Source: Alphaproteobacteria bacterium (GTDB taxonomy: Bacteria; Pseudomonadota; Alphaproteobacteria; UBA2966). From it: 53,111 bases of DNA. Of this stretch, positions 40,919-52,361 are shown in pieces. The stretch lies in assembly GCA_021296255.1 (NCBI GenBank), contig JAGWAU010000039.1:1-53111 (forward strand). The letters are read 5' to 3'. The notes beneath the pieces were generated by a model. The model had not been told where the DNA came from. It was given only the letters and a program-made list of their open reading frames with translations, and ran no database searches. The stretch's first letter is position 1, and each line of letters opens with the position of its first letter. A program made the translations under genes and the position numbers.

Positions 40919-40948
40919 TTGACTCCGTGAAACCCGGTACAGTACACG
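40919..40948 (+). promoter_or_regulatory. possible promoter for tRNA-Asp
   Basis: TTGACT (40919-40924), 18-nt spacer, TACACG (40943-40948), ending 16 nt before tRNA-Asp. The -10 match is modest; the tRNA may also be read from the tRNA-Val transcript. Confidence 0.35.
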
Positions 40949-40964
40949 GGTTCGGTTTCCAAGT

Positions 40965-41042
<78 letters not shown>

Positions 41043-41153
41043 CCACCGTATCGCAACCGGTTTGCGAAACCTGATCCGAATTGTCAGGCGCCTATCGGCG
41101 GGCGCAAACTCGTCAGCGCCTAATCTCTACTTTTAATCGCATATGCGCGTCAC

Positions 41154-41159
41154 TATAAT
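41154..41159 (+). promoter_or_regulatory. perfect -10 box (TATAAT) upstream of the nuo operon
   Basis: A consensus TATAAT about 110 nt before nuoA in a locally AT-rich stretch. The best -35 at 17-nt spacing is only TTTTAA (41131-41136). It probably drives the nuo operon with a leader of roughly 100 nt. Confidence 0.5.
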
Positions 41160-41267
41160 ATGCCCGCGTTTGCACAGGGCGACGGTGACATTTTTGTTAC
41201 GTCACCAGTCGCTGAGCGGACGCGTTTTTTGTGGTTTGCACCTCTTTTGGTAACCATGGCTGGCGGC

Positions 41268-41633
41268 ATGCAAGAATTTATCGTCGAATACTTGCCAATA
41301 CTTGTGTTTCTTGCCATTGCTGTTGGCATGGCCATTGTCATCCTGGCCGCCTCGTATGTTGCGGCACATCACTACCCGGACAACGAGAAACTTTCACCTT
41401 ATGAATGCGGCTTCGATGCCTTCAGTGACGCCCGTCGCCAATTCGACGTGCGTTTCTATCTCGTCGCCCTGCTGTTCATCATCTTTGATCTGGAAGTCGC
41501 CTTCTTGTTCCCTTGGGCGGTCGCGCTGGGAGAAATCGGAGTCTTCGGCTTTTGGTCAATGATGATCTTCCTCGTCATTTTGACCGTCGGGTTCATCTAT
41601 GAGTGGCGGAAAGGGGCTCTCGAATGGGAGTAG
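41268..41633 (+). CDS. nuoA: NADH-quinone oxidoreductase subunit A
   Basis: A 121-residue membrane subunit of complex I with three TM helices. Conserved loop [17 protein letters not shown] includes the cysteine near the quinone site, followed by [27 protein letters not shown] at 41268 gives the normal NuoA length; in-frame ATGs at 41256 and 41160 would add extra N-terminal residues. First gene of the operon; its end overlaps nuoB. Confidence 0.96.
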   Translation: MQEFIVEYLPILVFLAIAVGMAIVILAASYVAAHHYPDNEKLSPYECGFDAFSDARRQFDVRFYLVALLFIIFDLEVAFLFPWAVALGEIGVFGFWSMMIFLVILTVGFIYEWRKGALEWE

Positions 41634-42157
41634 TGGCAGCGCCGCGGTCGTCGGATCACGACTTGGACGTGCCGTTCGATCGGATGTCGCAGGCCCTCAA
41701 CGACAAGGGTTTTCTCGTTACCAAGATCGATGACGTGGCGAACTGGGCGCGAACCGGTTCCCTGTGGTGGATGACATTCGGCCTCGCCTGTTGTGCGGTC
41801 GAAATGATGCACGCATCAATGCCGCGGTACGATCTGGACCGCTTCGGCGTTGTTCCGCGTGCCAGTCCAAGGCAGTCGGACCTGATGATTGTCGCGGGAA
41901 CGCTCTGCAACAAAATGGCACCCGCGTTGCGTAAGGTCTACGACCAGATGGCCGAGCCTCGCTGGGTCATTTCGATGGGAAGCTGTGCCAACGGCGGCGG
42001 TTACTATCATTATTCTTACTCGGTCGTCAGAGGCTGCGACCGAATCGTACCCGTGGACATTTATGTTCCGGGCTGCCCGCCGACGGCCGAGGCGCTGGTG
42101 TATGGAATCCTGCAACTCCAGAAAAAGATACGCCGGACGGGAACGATCACCCGTTAG
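41624..42157 (+). CDS. nuoB: NADH-quinone oxidoreductase subunit B
   Basis: A 177-residue subunit that holds the last iron-sulfur cluster (N2), which reduces quinone. Ligands are visible as the tandem cysteines C56-C57 in [12 protein letters not shown]121 in [10 protein letters not shown] and C151 in [11 protein letters not shown]. The start at 41624 overlaps the nuoA stop and has GGAAAGGGG upstream. Confidence 0.97.
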   Translation: MGVVAAPRSSDHDLDVPFDRMSQALNDKGFLVTKIDDVANWARTGSLWWMTFGLACCAVEMMHASMPRYDLDRFGVVPRASPRQSDLMIVAGTLCNKMAPALRKVYDQMAEPRWVISMGSCANGGGYYHYSYSVVRGCDRIVPVDIYVPGCPPTAEALVYGILQLQKKIRRTGTITR

Positions 42158-42201
42158 CACGGGCCGACAGTGCAGAGCCTCCTTACGTAGTCACGGAGAA
42201 C

Positions 42202-42810
42202 ATGGACGAAGCGCTTTCTGAGCTCGCGGAATACATCGCGGGTGTCTTGCCGACCGAGGTCCTGACCACCGAAATAGAGTCCGACGAACTCACGGTGATG
42301 GTGGGCCGTGAGTCGATCGTCAAGATCCTGACGTTCTTGCGCGATGATACGAACTGCGGCTTTCGCATTCTGATCGATATTTGCGGCGTGGACTGGCCGG
42401 AGCGGGAGATGCGGTTTGACGTAGTATACAATCTGCTCTCGCTCACGCACAATCAGCGCATACGGGTCAAAGTCCAAACGGATGAGCGGCATCCCGTGCC
42501 GTCTGCGGCTGGTGTCTTCAGTTCGGCTGGCTGGTACGAACGCGAAGCCTGGGACATGTTCGGCATTATGTTCTCCGGACATTCCGACCTGCGCCGCTTG
42601 CTAACTGACTATGGGTTCGACGGCCATCCGCTCCGGAAAGACTTTCCCCTCACCGGACATGTCGAGCTTCGCTATGACGACGAGGAAAAGCGTGTCGTCT
42701 ACGAGCCCGTATCGCTGACGCAGGAATTTCGAACGTTCGATTTCCTGAGCCCATGGGAGGGTGCGCAATATATCCTTCCGGGGGATGAAAAGGCCGAAGG
42801 CGAGGGCTGA
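42202..42810 (+). CDS. nuoC: NADH-quinone oxidoreductase subunit C
   Basis: A 202-residue peripheral-arm subunit with the 30-kDa signature [28 protein letters not shown] and [11 protein letters not shown]. It packs on NuoD and NuoB without cofactors of its own. Separate from nuoD (not fused as in E. coli), as expected in alphaproteobacteria. The stop overlaps the nuoD start by one base. Confidence 0.97.
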   Translation: MDEALSELAEYIAGVLPTEVLTTEIESDELTVMVGRESIVKILTFLRDDTNCGFRILIDICGVDWPEREMRFDVVYNLLSLTHNQRIRVKVQTDERHPVPSAAGVFSSAGWYEREAWDMFGIMFSGHSDLRRLLTDYGFDGHPLRKDFPLTGHVELRYDDEEKRVVYEPVSLTQEFRTFDFLSPWEGAQYILPGDEKAEGEG

Positions 42811-43988
42811 TGGCGGAAGTACAGATCAAGCCCTACACCATGAATTTCGGGCCGCAGCACCCGGCGGCGCATGGGGTTTTGCGGCTTGTCATGGAGTTGG
42901 ACGGCGAGATCGTGGAGCGCGCCGATCCACACATCGGCCTCCTGCATCGTGGCACCGAAAAGCTGATCGAGCACAAGACCTACCTGCAAGCGATCCCATA
43001 CTTCGATCGTCTCGACTATGTCTCGATGATGTGCCAGGAGCACGCTTTCGTGCTGGCCATCGAGAAGCTCCTGGGGCTCGAGGTGCCAGCGCGAGGCCAG
43101 TACGTGCGTGTGCTGTTCAGCGAGATCACACGGGTGCTCAACCATCTCCTGAACGTGACGACCCAGGGGATGGACGTCGGTGCAATGACACCGGTGCTGT
43201 GGGGCTTCGAGGAACGGGAGAAGCTGTTCGAGTTTTACGAGCGGGTCTCCGGTGCGCGCATGCACGCCGCATATTTCAGGGTCGGAGGCGTTCACCAAGA
43301 TCTCCCGGCCGGTTTGACAGACGATATTGCAGACTGGGCGGAAAGGTTTCCCGTGGTCATCGACGACATCGAAAATCTGCTGACGGAGAATCGAATCTTC
43401 AAGCAGCGCAATGTCGATATCGGTGTCGTCACGGCGGAACAGGCGATGGATTGGGGCTTCACGGGGGTAATGCTGCGTGGCTCCGACGTCGCGTGGGACT
43501 TGCGTAAGGCCCAGCCCTACGAGGTCTATTCGTCGATGGAATTCGATATCCCCATTGGCAAGAACGGCGACTGCTACGACCGCTACCTCTGCCGAGTCGA
43601 GGAGATGCGCCAAAGTGTACGCATCATCAAGCAGTGTCTCGAGCGGCTTCCCGATGGTCCCGTGACCGCGACCGACAACAAAGTTGTGCCGCCGAAGCGA
43701 GAGGAAATGAAATCCTCCATGGAAGCTCTCATCCATCATTTCAAGCTGTACACGGAGGGCCACCACGTGCCGGCCGGCGAGACCTATACCGCGGTCGAGG
43801 CGCCCAAGGGTGAATTCGGAGTCTATCTCGTGTCGGACGGGACAAATTCGCCTTATCGATGCAAGATTCGCGCGCCCGGCTTCCCGCATCTCCAGGCGCT
43901 GGATTTCATGACGCGCGGACACATGCTCGCTGACGCGGTGGCGATCATCGGGACGCTGGACATCGTATTTGGTGAGATCGACCGATGA
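42810..43988 (+). CDS. nuoD: NADH-quinone oxidoreductase subunit D
   Basis: A 392-residue 49-kDa subunit that forms the quinone pocket with NuoB. It starts with [24 protein letters not shown], which includes the quinone-contacting histidine, and has [18 protein letters not shown] and the C-terminal DIVFGEIDR. Related to NiFe-hydrogenase large subunits but without the metal-binding cysteines. Confidence 0.98.
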   Translation: MAEVQIKPYTMNFGPQHPAAHGVLRLVMELDGEIVERADPHIGLLHRGTEKLIEHKTYLQAIPYFDRLDYVSMMCQEHAFVLAIEKLLGLEVPARGQYVRVLFSEITRVLNHLLNVTTQGMDVGAMTPVLWGFEEREKLFEFYERVSGARMHAAYFRVGGVHQDLPAGLTDDIADWAERFPVVIDDIENLLTENRIFKQRNVDIGVVTAEQAMDWGFTGVMLRGSDVAWDLRKAQPYEVYSSMEFDIPIGKNGDCYDRYLCRVEEMRQSVRIIKQCLERLPDGPVTATDNKVVPPKREEMKSSMEALIHHFKLYTEGHHVPAGETYTAVEAPKGEFGVYLVSDGTNSPYRCKIRAPGFPHLQALDFMTRGHMLADAVAIIGTLDIVFGEIDR

Positions 43989-44578
43989 GCAAGGAGCGCG
44001 CCAGCTTCGAGTTCACCCAGGCTCTCCGGACGGAGGCCGACAAGATCATCGCCAAGTATCCGAAAGGACGGCAGATGAGCGCCGTCTTGCCCGTTCTGGA
44101 TCTCGTTCAACGGCACAACGGAGGCTGGGTGACCACGGAGATGGTCAGCGCGGTCGCCGAGTATCTGGATATGGCGCCCATACGTGTCTACGAGGTCGCG
44201 ACCTTTTACACGATGATAAACCTGGAGCCCGTCGGCGAGACCCTGGTGGAGGTCTGTACAACGACGCCTTGCTGGCTCCGGGGATGCGATGAAATCGTTC
44301 AGGCCTGTGAGGAAACGCTGGGCATCGGACTGGGCGAAACCGGGGCGGACGGCAAGTTCACGCTGCGAGAGGTCGAATGCCTCGGAGCCTGCGTAAACGC
44401 TCCCGTGGTCCGGATCAACGACGATTACTACGAAGATCTCGATCTTCACCGTACCCGCGCGGTGCTGGAGTTGATTTCGCGCGGCGCAATCCCACCACCG
44501 GGATCGCAGACGGGGCGCAAGACCTCGGCTCCGGCAAGCGGACCAACCACCTTGAGCGCACGCGCCGGGAGTTTCTGA
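43985..44578 (+). CDS. nuoE: NADH-quinone oxidoreductase subunit E
   Basis: A 197-residue 24-kDa subunit that binds a [2Fe-2S] cluster (N1a) with C91, C96, C132 and C136 (VCTTTPC and ECLGAC). It overlaps nuoD by ATGA. The C-terminal 35 residues ([20 protein letters not shown]...) are a low-complexity tail beyond the conserved core, similar to alphaproteobacterial homologues. Confidence 0.97.
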   Translation: MSKERASFEFTQALRTEADKIIAKYPKGRQMSAVLPVLDLVQRHNGGWVTTEMVSAVAEYLDMAPIRVYEVATFYTMINLEPVGETLVEVCTTTPCWLRGCDEIVQACEETLGIGLGETGADGKFTLREVECLGACVNAPVVRINDDYYEDLDLHRTRAVLELISRGAIPPPGSQTGRKTSAPASGPTTLSARAGSF

Positions 44579-45879
44579 TGCTCGACGACGAAGATCGCAT
44601 CTTCACGAACCTTTACGGCCTAGAGGATTGGAGGCTTGCCGGTGCGCGGGCGAGGGGCGATTGGGACGATACCAAGGCGCTCCTCGAAAAGGGGCGGGAC
44701 GAGATCATCCAGGAGATCAAGGATTCCGGCCTGCGGGGCCGGGGAGGAGCTGGCTTCCCCGCGGGTTTGAAGTGGTCCTTCATGCCCAAGGAATCCGACG
44801 GCCGTCCCTCCTATCTCGTGGTCAATGCCGACGAAGGCGAGCCCGGAACATGCAAGGATCGGGACATCCTGCGGCATGATCCACACAAGCTCGTGGAAGG
44901 ATGCCTAGTCGCCGGATTCGCGATGGGCGCCTGTGCGGCCTACATCTATACACGCGGCGAATTTCATCGAGAGATTCAGAACCTGCAGACGGCCGTCGAC
45001 GAGGCGTATGACGGAGGCCTGATCGGCAAGAACGCTTGCAATTCAGGTTACGACTTCGACGTCTACGTCCACCCCGGCGCCGGCGCTTACATCTGCGGCG
45101 AGGAGATGGCCCTCATCGAGAGCCTTGAGGGCAAGAAAGGACAACCGCGGCTTAAGCCTCCCTTCCCGGCGGCGGTCGGCGTATGGGGTTGCCCCACGAC
45201 CGTCAACAACGTCGAGACGATTGCCGTCGCGCCAGAGATTCTTCGGCGGGGATACTCTTGGTTCGCGGGACTCGGGCGTCCCAACAATACGGGAACCAAG
45301 ATCTTCTGCATTTCTGGGCACGTCAACGAACCCTGCAACGTCGAAGAAGAGATGGGCATCCCCATGCGTGAGCTGATCGAGAAGCATGCCGGCGGCGTGC
45401 GTGGGGGATGGGACAACCTGCTCGCCGTGATTCCCGGCGGCGCGTCGGTGCCGGTGATTCCCAAGTCGGTCTGTGACACGGTGCTGATGGATTTCGACTC
45501 GCTGAAGGACGTCAAGTCGGGCTTGGGAACCGCGGCGGTCATCGTCATGGACAAGTCTACGGATATCGTCAAGGCGATCGCTCGATTGTCCAAGTTCTAC
45601 ATGCATGAAAGTTGTGGACAGTGCACGCCCTGCCGAGAAGGCACCGGCTGGATGTCCCGGGTGATGGACCGCTTGGTCGAAGGCCGGGCGGAGGTCGCGG
45701 AGATCGATCTTCTCGAAGAAGTCACGTACCAGATCGAAGGCCACACGATCTGCGCGCTGGGAGATGCGGCGGCATGGCCCATCCAAGGATTGATCCGCCA
45801 TTTCCGGCCGGAATTGGAGCGACGCATCGTCGAGCGCATGTTGTCCGACGAAGGCGCCTCGACGGAAGCGGCGGCTTAG
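44578..45879 (+). CDS. nuoF: NADH-quinone oxidoreductase subunit F
   Basis: A 433-residue NADH-oxidising subunit with FMN and a [4Fe-4S] cluster (N3). The NADH-binding loop [16 protein letters not shown], the FMN site [17 protein letters not shown] and [15 protein letters not shown] are visible, as are C346, C349 and C352 in [14 protein letters not shown] with a fourth ligand in HTICALGD. The ATG at 44578 shares one base with the nuoE stop (TGATG). Confidence 0.98.
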   Translation: MLDDEDRIFTNLYGLEDWRLAGARARGDWDDTKALLEKGRDEIIQEIKDSGLRGRGGAGFPAGLKWSFMPKESDGRPSYLVVNADEGEPGTCKDRDILRHDPHKLVEGCLVAGFAMGACAAYIYTRGEFHREIQNLQTAVDEAYDGGLIGKNACNSGYDFDVYVHPGAGAYICGEEMALIESLEGKKGQPRLKPPFPAAVGVWGCPTTVNNVETIAVAPEILRRGYSWFAGLGRPNNTGTKIFCISGHVNEPCNVEEEMGIPMRELIEKHAGGVRGGWDNLLAVIPGGASVPVIPKSVCDTVLMDFDSLKDVKSGLGTAAVIVMDKSTDIVKAIARLSKFYMHESCGQCTPCREGTGWMSRVMDRLVEGRAEVAEIDLLEEVTYQIEGHTICALGDAAAWPIQGLIRHFRPELERRIVERMLSDEGASTEAAA

Positions 45880-45888
45880 GAGCCCGCC

Positions 45889-47952
45889 ATGCTCACGGTC
45901 ACGATCGATGGTGTGGAAGTCGAGGTCGAGGCCGGCGCGACCGTTCTTCAGGCGTGCGAACAAGCTGGCAAGGAAATTCCCCGGTTCTGCTACCACGATC
46001 GGCTGAACATCGCGGGAAACTGCCGGATGTGTTTGGTGGAAATGGAGAACTCCCCCAAACCTATCGCCTCGTGCGCGATGCCGATCGGCGACGGCATGGT
46101 CATTCACACGAACACGCCCCAGGTTCGGAAGGCGCGCGAAGGGGTGATGGAATTCCTGCTGATCAACCACCCGCTCGACTGTCCCATATGCGACCAGGGC
46201 GGGGAGTGCGATTTGCAGGACCAGGCCATGGCCTACGGTCTAGACCATTCCCGGTATCGTGAAAACAAGCGGGCCGTAAAGGACAAGGATCTCGGTCCGC
46301 TGGTCAAGACGGTCATGACGCGCTGCATCCATTGCACGCGGTGTATTCGTTTCGCCACGGAAATTGCCGGTGTCGAAGAACTGGGTGCTCTTGGACGCGG
46401 CGAGCACATGGAGATCAGCAATTACATCGAACGGGCGCTTACCTCTGAGCTTTCGGGCAACATCATCGATCTCTGTCCTGTCGGTGCGCTGACCTCGAAG
46501 CCGTATGCGTTCACGGCCCGGTCGTGGGAATTGAACACGACGGAGACGATCGACGCCCATGACGCCGTCGGCAGCAACATCCGCGTCGACTCTCGCGGCC
46601 GATCGGTCCTGCGTGTGTTGCCTCGACTTCACGAAGACGTCAATGAAGAGTGGCTCTCCGACAAGGCCCGTTTCGCCAACGATGGTTTGCGGCGTCAACG
46701 CCTGGATCGTCCCTATATCCGTTGCGATGGTCGCCTGCAGCCGTCGACTTGGGATGACGCTTTTTCCGCGATCGCCGATCGCCTGAAGGCCACAAACGGG
46801 GATCGCATCGCGGCCATCGCCGGTGACATGGCCTGCGCAGAGTCCATGATTGCCCTGAAGGATCTGATGACGGCACTGGGGTCACCCCACGTTGATTGTC
46901 GGCAGGACGGTGCGAAGTTGGAGACCGAGGTCCGGGCTTCCTATTTGTTCAACACGACGATCGCCGGAATCGAAGACGCGGACGCGTGCCTTCTGATCGG
47001 AACGAATCCGCGCTGGGAAGCCGCGCTCGTCAACGCCCGATTGCGCAAGCGCTATCTCGCCGGCGGATTCCGTATTCTTTCCGTAGGCCCCGAACTTGAC
47101 CTGACTATTCCGGTGGAGACCCTCGGCGGTGGACCCGATGCGCTGGCGGCGCTGGCCGATGGCTCCCTCTCGTCAAGTGCGGTGCTGAGCAATGTCGAGC
47201 GGCCCATGCTCATTCTGGGCCAGGGCGCTCTCGCTCGATTCGATGGTTCCGCAATCCTCGGCGCCGCGCGGTGCATCGCCGAGCGATGCAACATGGTGCA
47301 GGATGGCTGGAACGGCTTCAACGTCTTGCACACGGCCGCCGCCCGGGTGGCGGGCCTCGACCTGGGAATGGTCCCGGAACAGGGTGGGCGAGACGTGTCC
47401 GGTATCCTGGAAGGAGCCGGAAACGGCGACCTTGATGCCGTATTTCTGCTGGGCGCGGACGAGATCAATACGAGTGACTTGGGGGACGCCTTCGTCATCT
47501 ACCTCGGGCATCACGGTGATGCGGGTGCGAACCGGGCCGATGTGGTCCTTCCCGGCGCGGCTTACGTCGAAAAGAATGCTACGTGGGTGAACACCGAAGG
47601 TCGTGCGCAGCTTGGCCAACGCGCCGTGTTTCCTCCCGGCGATGCTCGTGAGGATTGGGCTGTCGTTCGGGCCTTGTCGGAGGTGGTCGGCCACACGCTC
47701 CCCTACGATGATCTTGCTTCCGTTCGGGCACGCTTGGCGGAAATAGCTCCATTGCTCGGATCGCCCGACGAGATTGGGCCCGCGACATGGGGGGCGTTCG
47801 GAACGGATGGCGCGATGAATTCGGATCCGTTCGCGAGCCCGGTCTCCGACTTTTATATGACCAATGCCATCTGCCGGGCGTCCGAGACGATGGCGGCCTG
47901 TAGTGCGCAGATTCTCGGCGCCGGCCCGCGAGACACTGGCACCCATGGCTGA
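45889..47952 (+). CDS. nuoG: NADH-quinone oxidoreductase subunit G
   Basis: A 687-residue iron-sulfur subunit. The N-terminal ferredoxin-like domain has [18 protein letters not shown] ([2Fe-2S] N1b), then [14 protein letters not shown] with a histidine-containing motif upstream, then [13 protein letters not shown] and [15 protein letters not shown] ([4Fe-4S] N4/N5), followed by a molybdopterin-oxidoreductase-like C-terminal domain without the cofactor. Length is usual for alphaproteobacteria. Its stop overlaps the nuoH start. Confidence 0.98.
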   Translation: MLTVTIDGVEVEVEAGATVLQACEQAGKEIPRFCYHDRLNIAGNCRMCLVEMENSPKPIASCAMPIGDGMVIHTNTPQVRKAREGVMEFLLINHPLDCPICDQGGECDLQDQAMAYGLDHSRYRENKRAVKDKDLGPLVKTVMTRCIHCTRCIRFATEIAGVEELGALGRGEHMEISNYIERALTSELSGNIIDLCPVGALTSKPYAFTARSWELNTTETIDAHDAVGSNIRVDSRGRSVLRVLPRLHEDVNEEWLSDKARFANDGLRRQRLDRPYIRCDGRLQPSTWDDAFSAIADRLKATNGDRIAAIAGDMACAESMIALKDLMTALGSPHVDCRQDGAKLETEVRASYLFNTTIAGIEDADACLLIGTNPRWEAALVNARLRKRYLAGGFRILSVGPELDLTIPVETLGGGPDALAALADGSLSSSAVLSNVERPMLILGQGALARFDGSAILGAARCIAERCNMVQDGWNGFNVLHTAAARVAGLDLGMVPEQGGRDVSGILEGAGNGDLDAVFLLGADEINTSDLGDAFVIYLGHHGDAGANRADVVLPGAAYVEKNATWVNTEGRAQLGQRAVFPPGDAREDWAVVRALSEVVGHTLPYDDLASVRARLAEIAPLLGSPDEIGPATWGAFGTDGAMNSDPFASPVSDFYMTNAICRASETMAACSAQILGAGPRDTGTHG

Positions 47953-48955
47953 ATTCACAGTGACTTATGTGATTCCCCTGGCAATTATCGTCGGCCAGAT
48001 TCTGGCGATCGTCGTGCCATTGCTCGTGGTCGTGGCTATGCTCACGTGGTTCGAGCGCAAGGTCATGGCCGCGATGCAGTTGCGTTTGGGACCGAATGTC
48101 GTCGGACCCTTCGGCTTGTTGCAACCGTTCGCCGACGGCTTGAAGCTGTTTCTCAAGGAGACGGTGATCCCGACAGGTGCCAACAAGGTGGTGTTCGTTG
48201 CCGCACCGATGCTGACATTCGTGCTGAGTCTGATCGCCTGGGCCGTGATCCCCTTCGGCGAGGGAATAGTGCTGTCCGATATCAATGTCGGCATCATGTA
48301 CATCTTCGCCGTCTCGTCGCTCAGTGTTTACGGCATCGTGATGGCCGGCTGGGCCTCGAATTCTCGGTACGCGTTTCTCGGTGCCTTGCGGTCCGCGGCT
48401 CAGATGGTGTCCTACGAAGTCTCGATGGGGTTCATAATCATCACGGTGCTGCTGTGCGTGGGCTCGCTGAATATGAGCGAGATCGTCAAGGCGCAAGAGG
48501 ATGGCTTCTGGTTTTTCGTCCCGTTGTTTCCCTTGTTGGTGATCTTCTTCGTGTCGGCCCTGGCGGAGACGAACCGTCATCCGTTTGATCTGCCGGAGGC
48601 GGAGGCCGAACTCGTCGCCGGCTATCAGGTCGAGTACTCGTCCATGACCTTCGCCCTTTTTTTCATGGGCGAGTACGCCAACATGATCTTGATGAGCGCC
48701 CTGACGGCGATTCTGTTTCTCGGGGGCTGGCTACCGCCGTTCGACGTTGCGCCGTTTACCTGGATCCCTGGCCCAATCTGGTTCTCGCTCAAAATAGCCT
48801 TGCTGTTGTTCGTCTTCGTCTGGGTTCGCGCCACGTTTCCCCGTTACCGCTACGACCAGCTAATGCGCCTTGGTTGGAAGGTGTTTCTGCCTCTTTCTCT
48901 GTTCTGGGTGGCTCTGACGGCCGGCGCGCTGGTGGCTTTTGACTGGCTGCCGTAG
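47945..48955 (+). CDS. nuoH: NADH-quinone oxidoreductase subunit H
   Basis: A 336-residue membrane subunit joining the peripheral and membrane arms, with eight TM helices. Conserved [34 protein letters not shown] and the acidic loop [30 protein letters not shown] (quinone/proton path) are intact. The ATG at 47945 lies inside the nuoG end (ATGGCTGA). Confidence 0.98.
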   Translation: MAEFTVTYVIPLAIIVGQILAIVVPLLVVVAMLTWFERKVMAAMQLRLGPNVVGPFGLLQPFADGLKLFLKETVIPTGANKVVFVAAPMLTFVLSLIAWAVIPFGEGIVLSDINVGIMYIFAVSSLSVYGIVMAGWASNSRYAFLGALRSAAQMVSYEVSMGFIIITVLLCVGSLNMSEIVKAQEDGFWFFVPLFPLLVIFFVSALAETNRHPFDLPEAEAELVAGYQVEYSSMTFALFFMGEYANMILMSALTAILFLGGWLPPFDVAPFTWIPGPIWFSLKIALLLFVFVWVRATFPRYRYDQLMRLGWKVFLPLSLFWVALTAGALVAFDWLP

Positions 48956-48967
48956 GAGCGATCGGAA

Positions 48968-49399
48968 ATGATTTTCAAAAGTCACGTTGCACGTACTGCG
49001 CTGCTCTCGGAGTTGTGTTTCGGGATGTATGTCACGTTCAAAGCGATGTTCAGGCGGCGGGCAACGCTCAACTATCCGTATGAGAAGGGGTACCTCAGCC
49101 CCAGATTTCGCGGGGAGCACGCGCTGAGACGGTACGCCAACGGTGAGGAGCGCTGTATCGCTTGCAAACTGTGCGAGGCCGTGTGCCCTGCGCAGGCGAT
49201 TACTATCGAGGCCGAACCTCGCGAAGACGGAAGCCGGCGTGCGACGCGCTACGACATCGACATGACCAAATGCATCTACTGTGGCTACTGCCAGGAGGCT
49301 TGTCCGGTCGATGCCATTGTCGAGGGTCCGAACTTCGAATTCGCGACGGAGACCCGTGAGGAGCTCTTGTACAACAAACGGAGACAGATGGGAACGTGA
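48968..49399 (+). CDS. nuoI: NADH-quinone oxidoreductase subunit I, C-terminus truncated by frameshift
   Basis: An iron-sulfur subunit with two [4Fe-4S] clusters (N6a/b) bound by C63, C66, C69, C73 ([12 protein letters not shown]) and C102, C105, C108, C112 ([12 protein letters not shown]); both motifs are intact. After K137 the frame reads RRQMGT and stops at residue 143, whereas the conserved tail [20 protein letters not shown] is encoded in the next frame from 49377 to its own stop at 49437-49439. Residues to K137 plus five missing residues (family pattern E-R-L-L-x) plus this 20-residue tail gives 162, the usual NuoI length, so a 17-nt deletion is inferred, with AAA and AAC sharing two bases at the junction. 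The rest of the operon is intact. Confidence 0.93.
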   Translation: MIFKSHVARTALLSELCFGMYVTFKAMFRRRATLNYPYEKGYLSPRFRGEHALRRYANGEERCIACKLCEAVCPAQAITIEAEPREDGSRRATRYDIDMTKCIYCGYCQEACPVDAIVEGPNFEFATETREELLYNKRRQMGT

Positions 49400-49439
49400 A
49401 ATCGCGGCTAATCTTGCTGCGGATGCTCCATACCGTTGA
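49377..49439 (+). pseudogene. displaced C-terminal coding tail of nuoI
   Basis: The 20-codon conserved NuoI C-terminus followed by TGA, out of frame with the upstream nuoI by +1. See the nuoI entry. From 49440 to 49499 there is no further gene before nuoJ. Confidence 0.8.
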
Positions 49440-49499
49440 TGGCCGTCACCTGACCGTTATCCGGAACCGCTTCTCACCTGTATCGAAGTCGCTTCACGA

Positions 49500-50114
49500 A
49501 TGATCGTCCAAGCGCTCACCTTCTACCTGCTGGCCGGTGTCACTCTCGCGTCCGGCGTCATGGTGATCTCAGCCCGGAATCCCGTGCATTCGGTGCTGTT
49601 CCTGATTCTGGCCTTTTTCAGTTCCGCCGGTCTGTTCGTGCTGATGGGGGCCGAGTTTCTGGCGATGATAATGGTCATTGTCTACGTGGGCGCGGTCGCC
49701 GTCCTGTTCCTGTTTGTCGTGATGATGCTCGACATCAACTTCGCCGAACTGCGTCAGGGCTTTCTGCAGTATCTGCCGGTCGGCGGACTGGTTGGATTGA
49801 TCATGCTGGTAGAGCTGCTGCTGGTCCTGGGCGGTTGGGTGATCCAACCTCAGGCGACCGCCGTGGCGGCCGCACCGACGCCGGTGATCGCGAATGTCTC
49901 CAACACGGAGGCACTGGGAACGCTGCTTTACACGCGCTACGTCTACCTGTTCCAGGCGGCGGGTATGGTGCTCCTGATCGCCATGGTCGGCGCCATCGTC
50001 CTCACGCTTCGGACCAGGTCGGGGGTGCGCAAACAGTCTATCTCGCGGCAGGTTTCCCGGCGCCGGGATGACGCGGTTGAGGTGAAGGAAGTGGCGCCGG
50101 GGAGCGGTATCTGA
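49500..50114 (+). CDS. nuoJ: NADH-quinone oxidoreductase subunit J
   Basis: A 204-residue membrane subunit with five TM helices. The third helix contains the mobile pi-bulge region [22 protein letters not shown] that couples quinone reduction to proton pumping. ATG at 49500; overlaps nuoK by one base at its stop. C-terminal tail is basic and variable. Confidence 0.96.
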   Translation: MIVQALTFYLLAGVTLASGVMVISARNPVHSVLFLILAFFSSAGLFVLMGAEFLAMIMVIVYVGAVAVLFLFVVMMLDINFAELRQGFLQYLPVGGLVGLIMLVELLLVLGGWVIQPQATAVAAAPTPVIANVSNTEALGTLLYTRYVYLFQAAGMVLLIAMVGAIVLTLRTRSGVRKQSISRQVSRRRDDAVEVKEVAPGSGI

Positions 50115-50422
50115 TGGCAGTTGCCCTCGGTCACTACCTCACGGTCGCGGCGATTCTCTTCACGCTGGGGATCTTCGGCATTTTCCTGAATCGGAAGAAC
50201 GTCATCATCATTCTGATGTCGATCGAATTGATGTTGCTCGCGGTCAACATCAACCTCGTCGCTTTTTCGACCCATCTCGATGATCTGGTGGGACAGGTCT
50301 TCGCCATGTTCGTGCTGACCGTGGCTGCCGCGGAGGCCGCCATCGGCCTCGCCATCCTCGTCGTCTATTTCCGAAACCGCGGAACGATCGCGGTCGAGGA
50401 CATCAACATGATGAAGGGCTGA
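50114..50422 (+). CDS. nuoK: NADH-quinone oxidoreductase subunit K
   Basis: A 102-residue, three-helix membrane subunit with the conserved glutamates: one in [16 protein letters not shown] and one in [14 protein letters not shown], both on the proton path. Length and motifs match the family exactly. Confidence 0.97.
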   Translation: MAVALGHYLTVAAILFTLGIFGIFLNRKNVIIILMSIELMLLAVNINLVAFSTHLDDLVGQVFAMFVLTVAAAEAAIGLAILVVYFRNRGTIAVEDINMMKG

Positions 50423-50426
50423 CGGG

Positions 50427-52358
50427 ATGTTGCACGCTGCACTGGTCTTCGCTCCGCTCTTCGGTGCCATCTCCGCCGGCTTGTTCGGTCGGGCGCTGGG
50501 TGACAGCGCGTCGCGCTTGATCTCGTGCGGCTTCATGACCGTGTCGGCCCTGATCTCGATTGTCGTCTTCTATCAGGTCGCCATTGAGCACGACACGGTC
50601 GTCGTCGAACTGATGACGTGGATGGATTCCGGGGCGTTCGAGGTTGCCTGGGCCCTGCGGTTCGACGAGCTGACCGCCGTTATGACCCTTGTCGTGGCCG
50701 TCGTGTCGTGCCTGATCCATTGGTACTCCATCGGCTATATGTCGCACGACCCGCATATCCCGAGGTTCTTCGCCTACCTGTCGCTGTTCACCTTCGCCAT
50801 GCTGATGCTGGTGACGGCGGACAACTTCCTGCAGATGTTCTTCGGTTGGGAAGGCGTCGGTCTTTGCTCCTACCTTCTGATCGGATTCTGGTTCGACCGT
50901 CCGTCGGCCAATGCCGCCGCCATCAAGGCGTTTGTCGTCAATCGCGTCGGCGACTTCGGCTTCGCGCTCGGCATCATGGCGATCTTCCTCGTTTTCGAGT
51001 CCGTGGATTTTGCGACCGTGTTTAGTGCCGCGCCCGATGTCGCGGGAAGTTCCATCGTCTTCCTCGGTTCGGAGTTCGATACGCTCACGGTGATCACACT
51101 CCTGCTTTTCGTGGGCGCGATGGGCAAGTCGGCGCAACTAGGGCTGCACACTTGGCTGCCCGACGCGATGGAAGGTCCGACACCGGTCTCCGCGCTGATC
51201 CATGCTGCCACGATGGTGACGGCCGGCGTGTTCATGGTGGCGCGGTGTTCGCCTCTCTTCGAATACGCACCCGACACGCTGGTGGTCATTGCGGTCGTCG
51301 GTGCGTCGACCGCGTTCTTCGCCGCAACGGTGGGTCTGGTCCAGAACGACATCAAGCGGGTTATCGCCTATTCGACCTGCAGCCAGCTCGGCTACATGTT
51401 CTTTGCAGTGGGGGTCTCGGCGTATTCGGCGGCCATCTTCCATCTGACGACCCACGCGTTCTTCAAGGCCCTGCTGTTCCTTGGCGCGGGTTCCGTCATT
51501 CATGCGATGGCCGATGAGCAAGACATGCGCAAGATGGGCGGCATTTACACGCTGCTGCCTCTGACCTACACGGTCATGTGGATCGGCTCGCTGGCGTTGG
51601 CGGGCATTCCGTTCTTCGCGGGTTTCTATTCGAAGGACATCATCCTGGAGGCGGCCTACGCCGACGCCTCGGGCTTCGGCAACTACGCTTTTACGTTGGG
51701 TGTCGTCGCGGCATTCCTGACCGCTTTCTATTCATGGCGCCTCCTGTTCATGACCTTCCACGGTCCAACCCGCGCGGAAGAAAGCGTCATGGCGCACGTC
51801 CACGAAGCACCAAAAGTCATGATGGTCCCGCTGCTCCTATTGTCTCTGGGCGCCCTATTCGCAGGCTTCGTCGCGTATGGCGCCATGGTGGGCGAGGGAA
51901 GCGGCTTCTGGGGCAGTTCGTTGTTTGTTCTGCCGGAGAACGACACGGTCGCGGCGGCCCATCACGTACCGTTCTGGGTGAAGGCGTTGCCCACGGTTCT
52001 CGCGGTCGCGGGTATCGGGGTCGCCTGGTGGCTTTACATTGCCAGGCCGGGCATTCCCCACGCGATCGCGACAATGCACCGTCCGATCTACGCTTTCCTT
52101 TTGAACAAGTGGTATTTCGACGAGCTTTACGACCTCGTCTTCGTGCGGCCGGCGAAACTGATCGGCAAAACACTTTGGCGCGGCGGCGACGGTCGCGTCA
52201 TCGACGGTTTCGGGCCGGACGGCATTTCCGCCACTGTCGTCCGTCTGGCCCGCCGAGCCGCGCAATTGCAAACCGGTTACGTGTACCACTACGCGTTCGC
52301 GATGCTGATCGGCGTCGTGGGCTTCGTGTCCTGGTATTTTTATGCGATCGGGAGCTAG
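50427..52358 (+). CDS. nuoL: NADH-quinone oxidoreductase subunit L
   Basis: A 643-residue antiporter-like proton-pumping subunit with about 16 TM helices and the long lateral helix at the C-terminus. Visible are FFGWEGVGLCSYLLIGFW (glutamate), AMGKSAQLGLHTWLPDAMEGPTPVSALIHAATMVTAG (lysine and histidine), and IPFFAGFYSKD. Four nucleotides after nuoK, start ATG at 50427. Confidence 0.98.
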   Translation: MLHAALVFAPLFGAISAGLFGRALGDSASRLISCGFMTVSALISIVVFYQVAIEHDTVVVELMTWMDSGAFEVAWALRFDELTAVMTLVVAVVSCLIHWYSIGYMSHDPHIPRFFAYLSLFTFAMLMLVTADNFLQMFFGWEGVGLCSYLLIGFWFDRPSANAAAIKAFVVNRVGDFGFALGIMAIFLVFESVDFATVFSAAPDVAGSSIVFLGSEFDTLTVITLLLFVGAMGKSAQLGLHTWLPDAMEGPTPVSALIHAATMVTAGVFMVARCSPLFEYAPDTLVVIAVVGASTAFFAATVGLVQNDIKRVIAYSTCSQLGYMFFAVGVSAYSAAIFHLTTHAFFKALLFLGAGSVIHAMADEQDMRKMGGIYTLLPLTYTVMWIGSLALAGIPFFAGFYSKDIILEAAYADASGFGNYAFTLGVVAAFLTAFYSWRLLFMTFHGPTRAEESVMAHVHEAPKVMMVPLLLLSLGALFAGFVAYGAMVGEGSGFWGSSLFVLPENDTVAAAHHVPFWVKALPTVLAVAGIGVAWWLYIARPGIPHAIATMHRPIYAFLLNKWYFDELYDLVFVRPAKLIGKTLWRGGDGRVIDGFGPDGISATVVRLARRAAQLQTGYVYHYAFAMLIGVVGFVSWYFYAIGS

Positions 52359-52361
52359 AAC

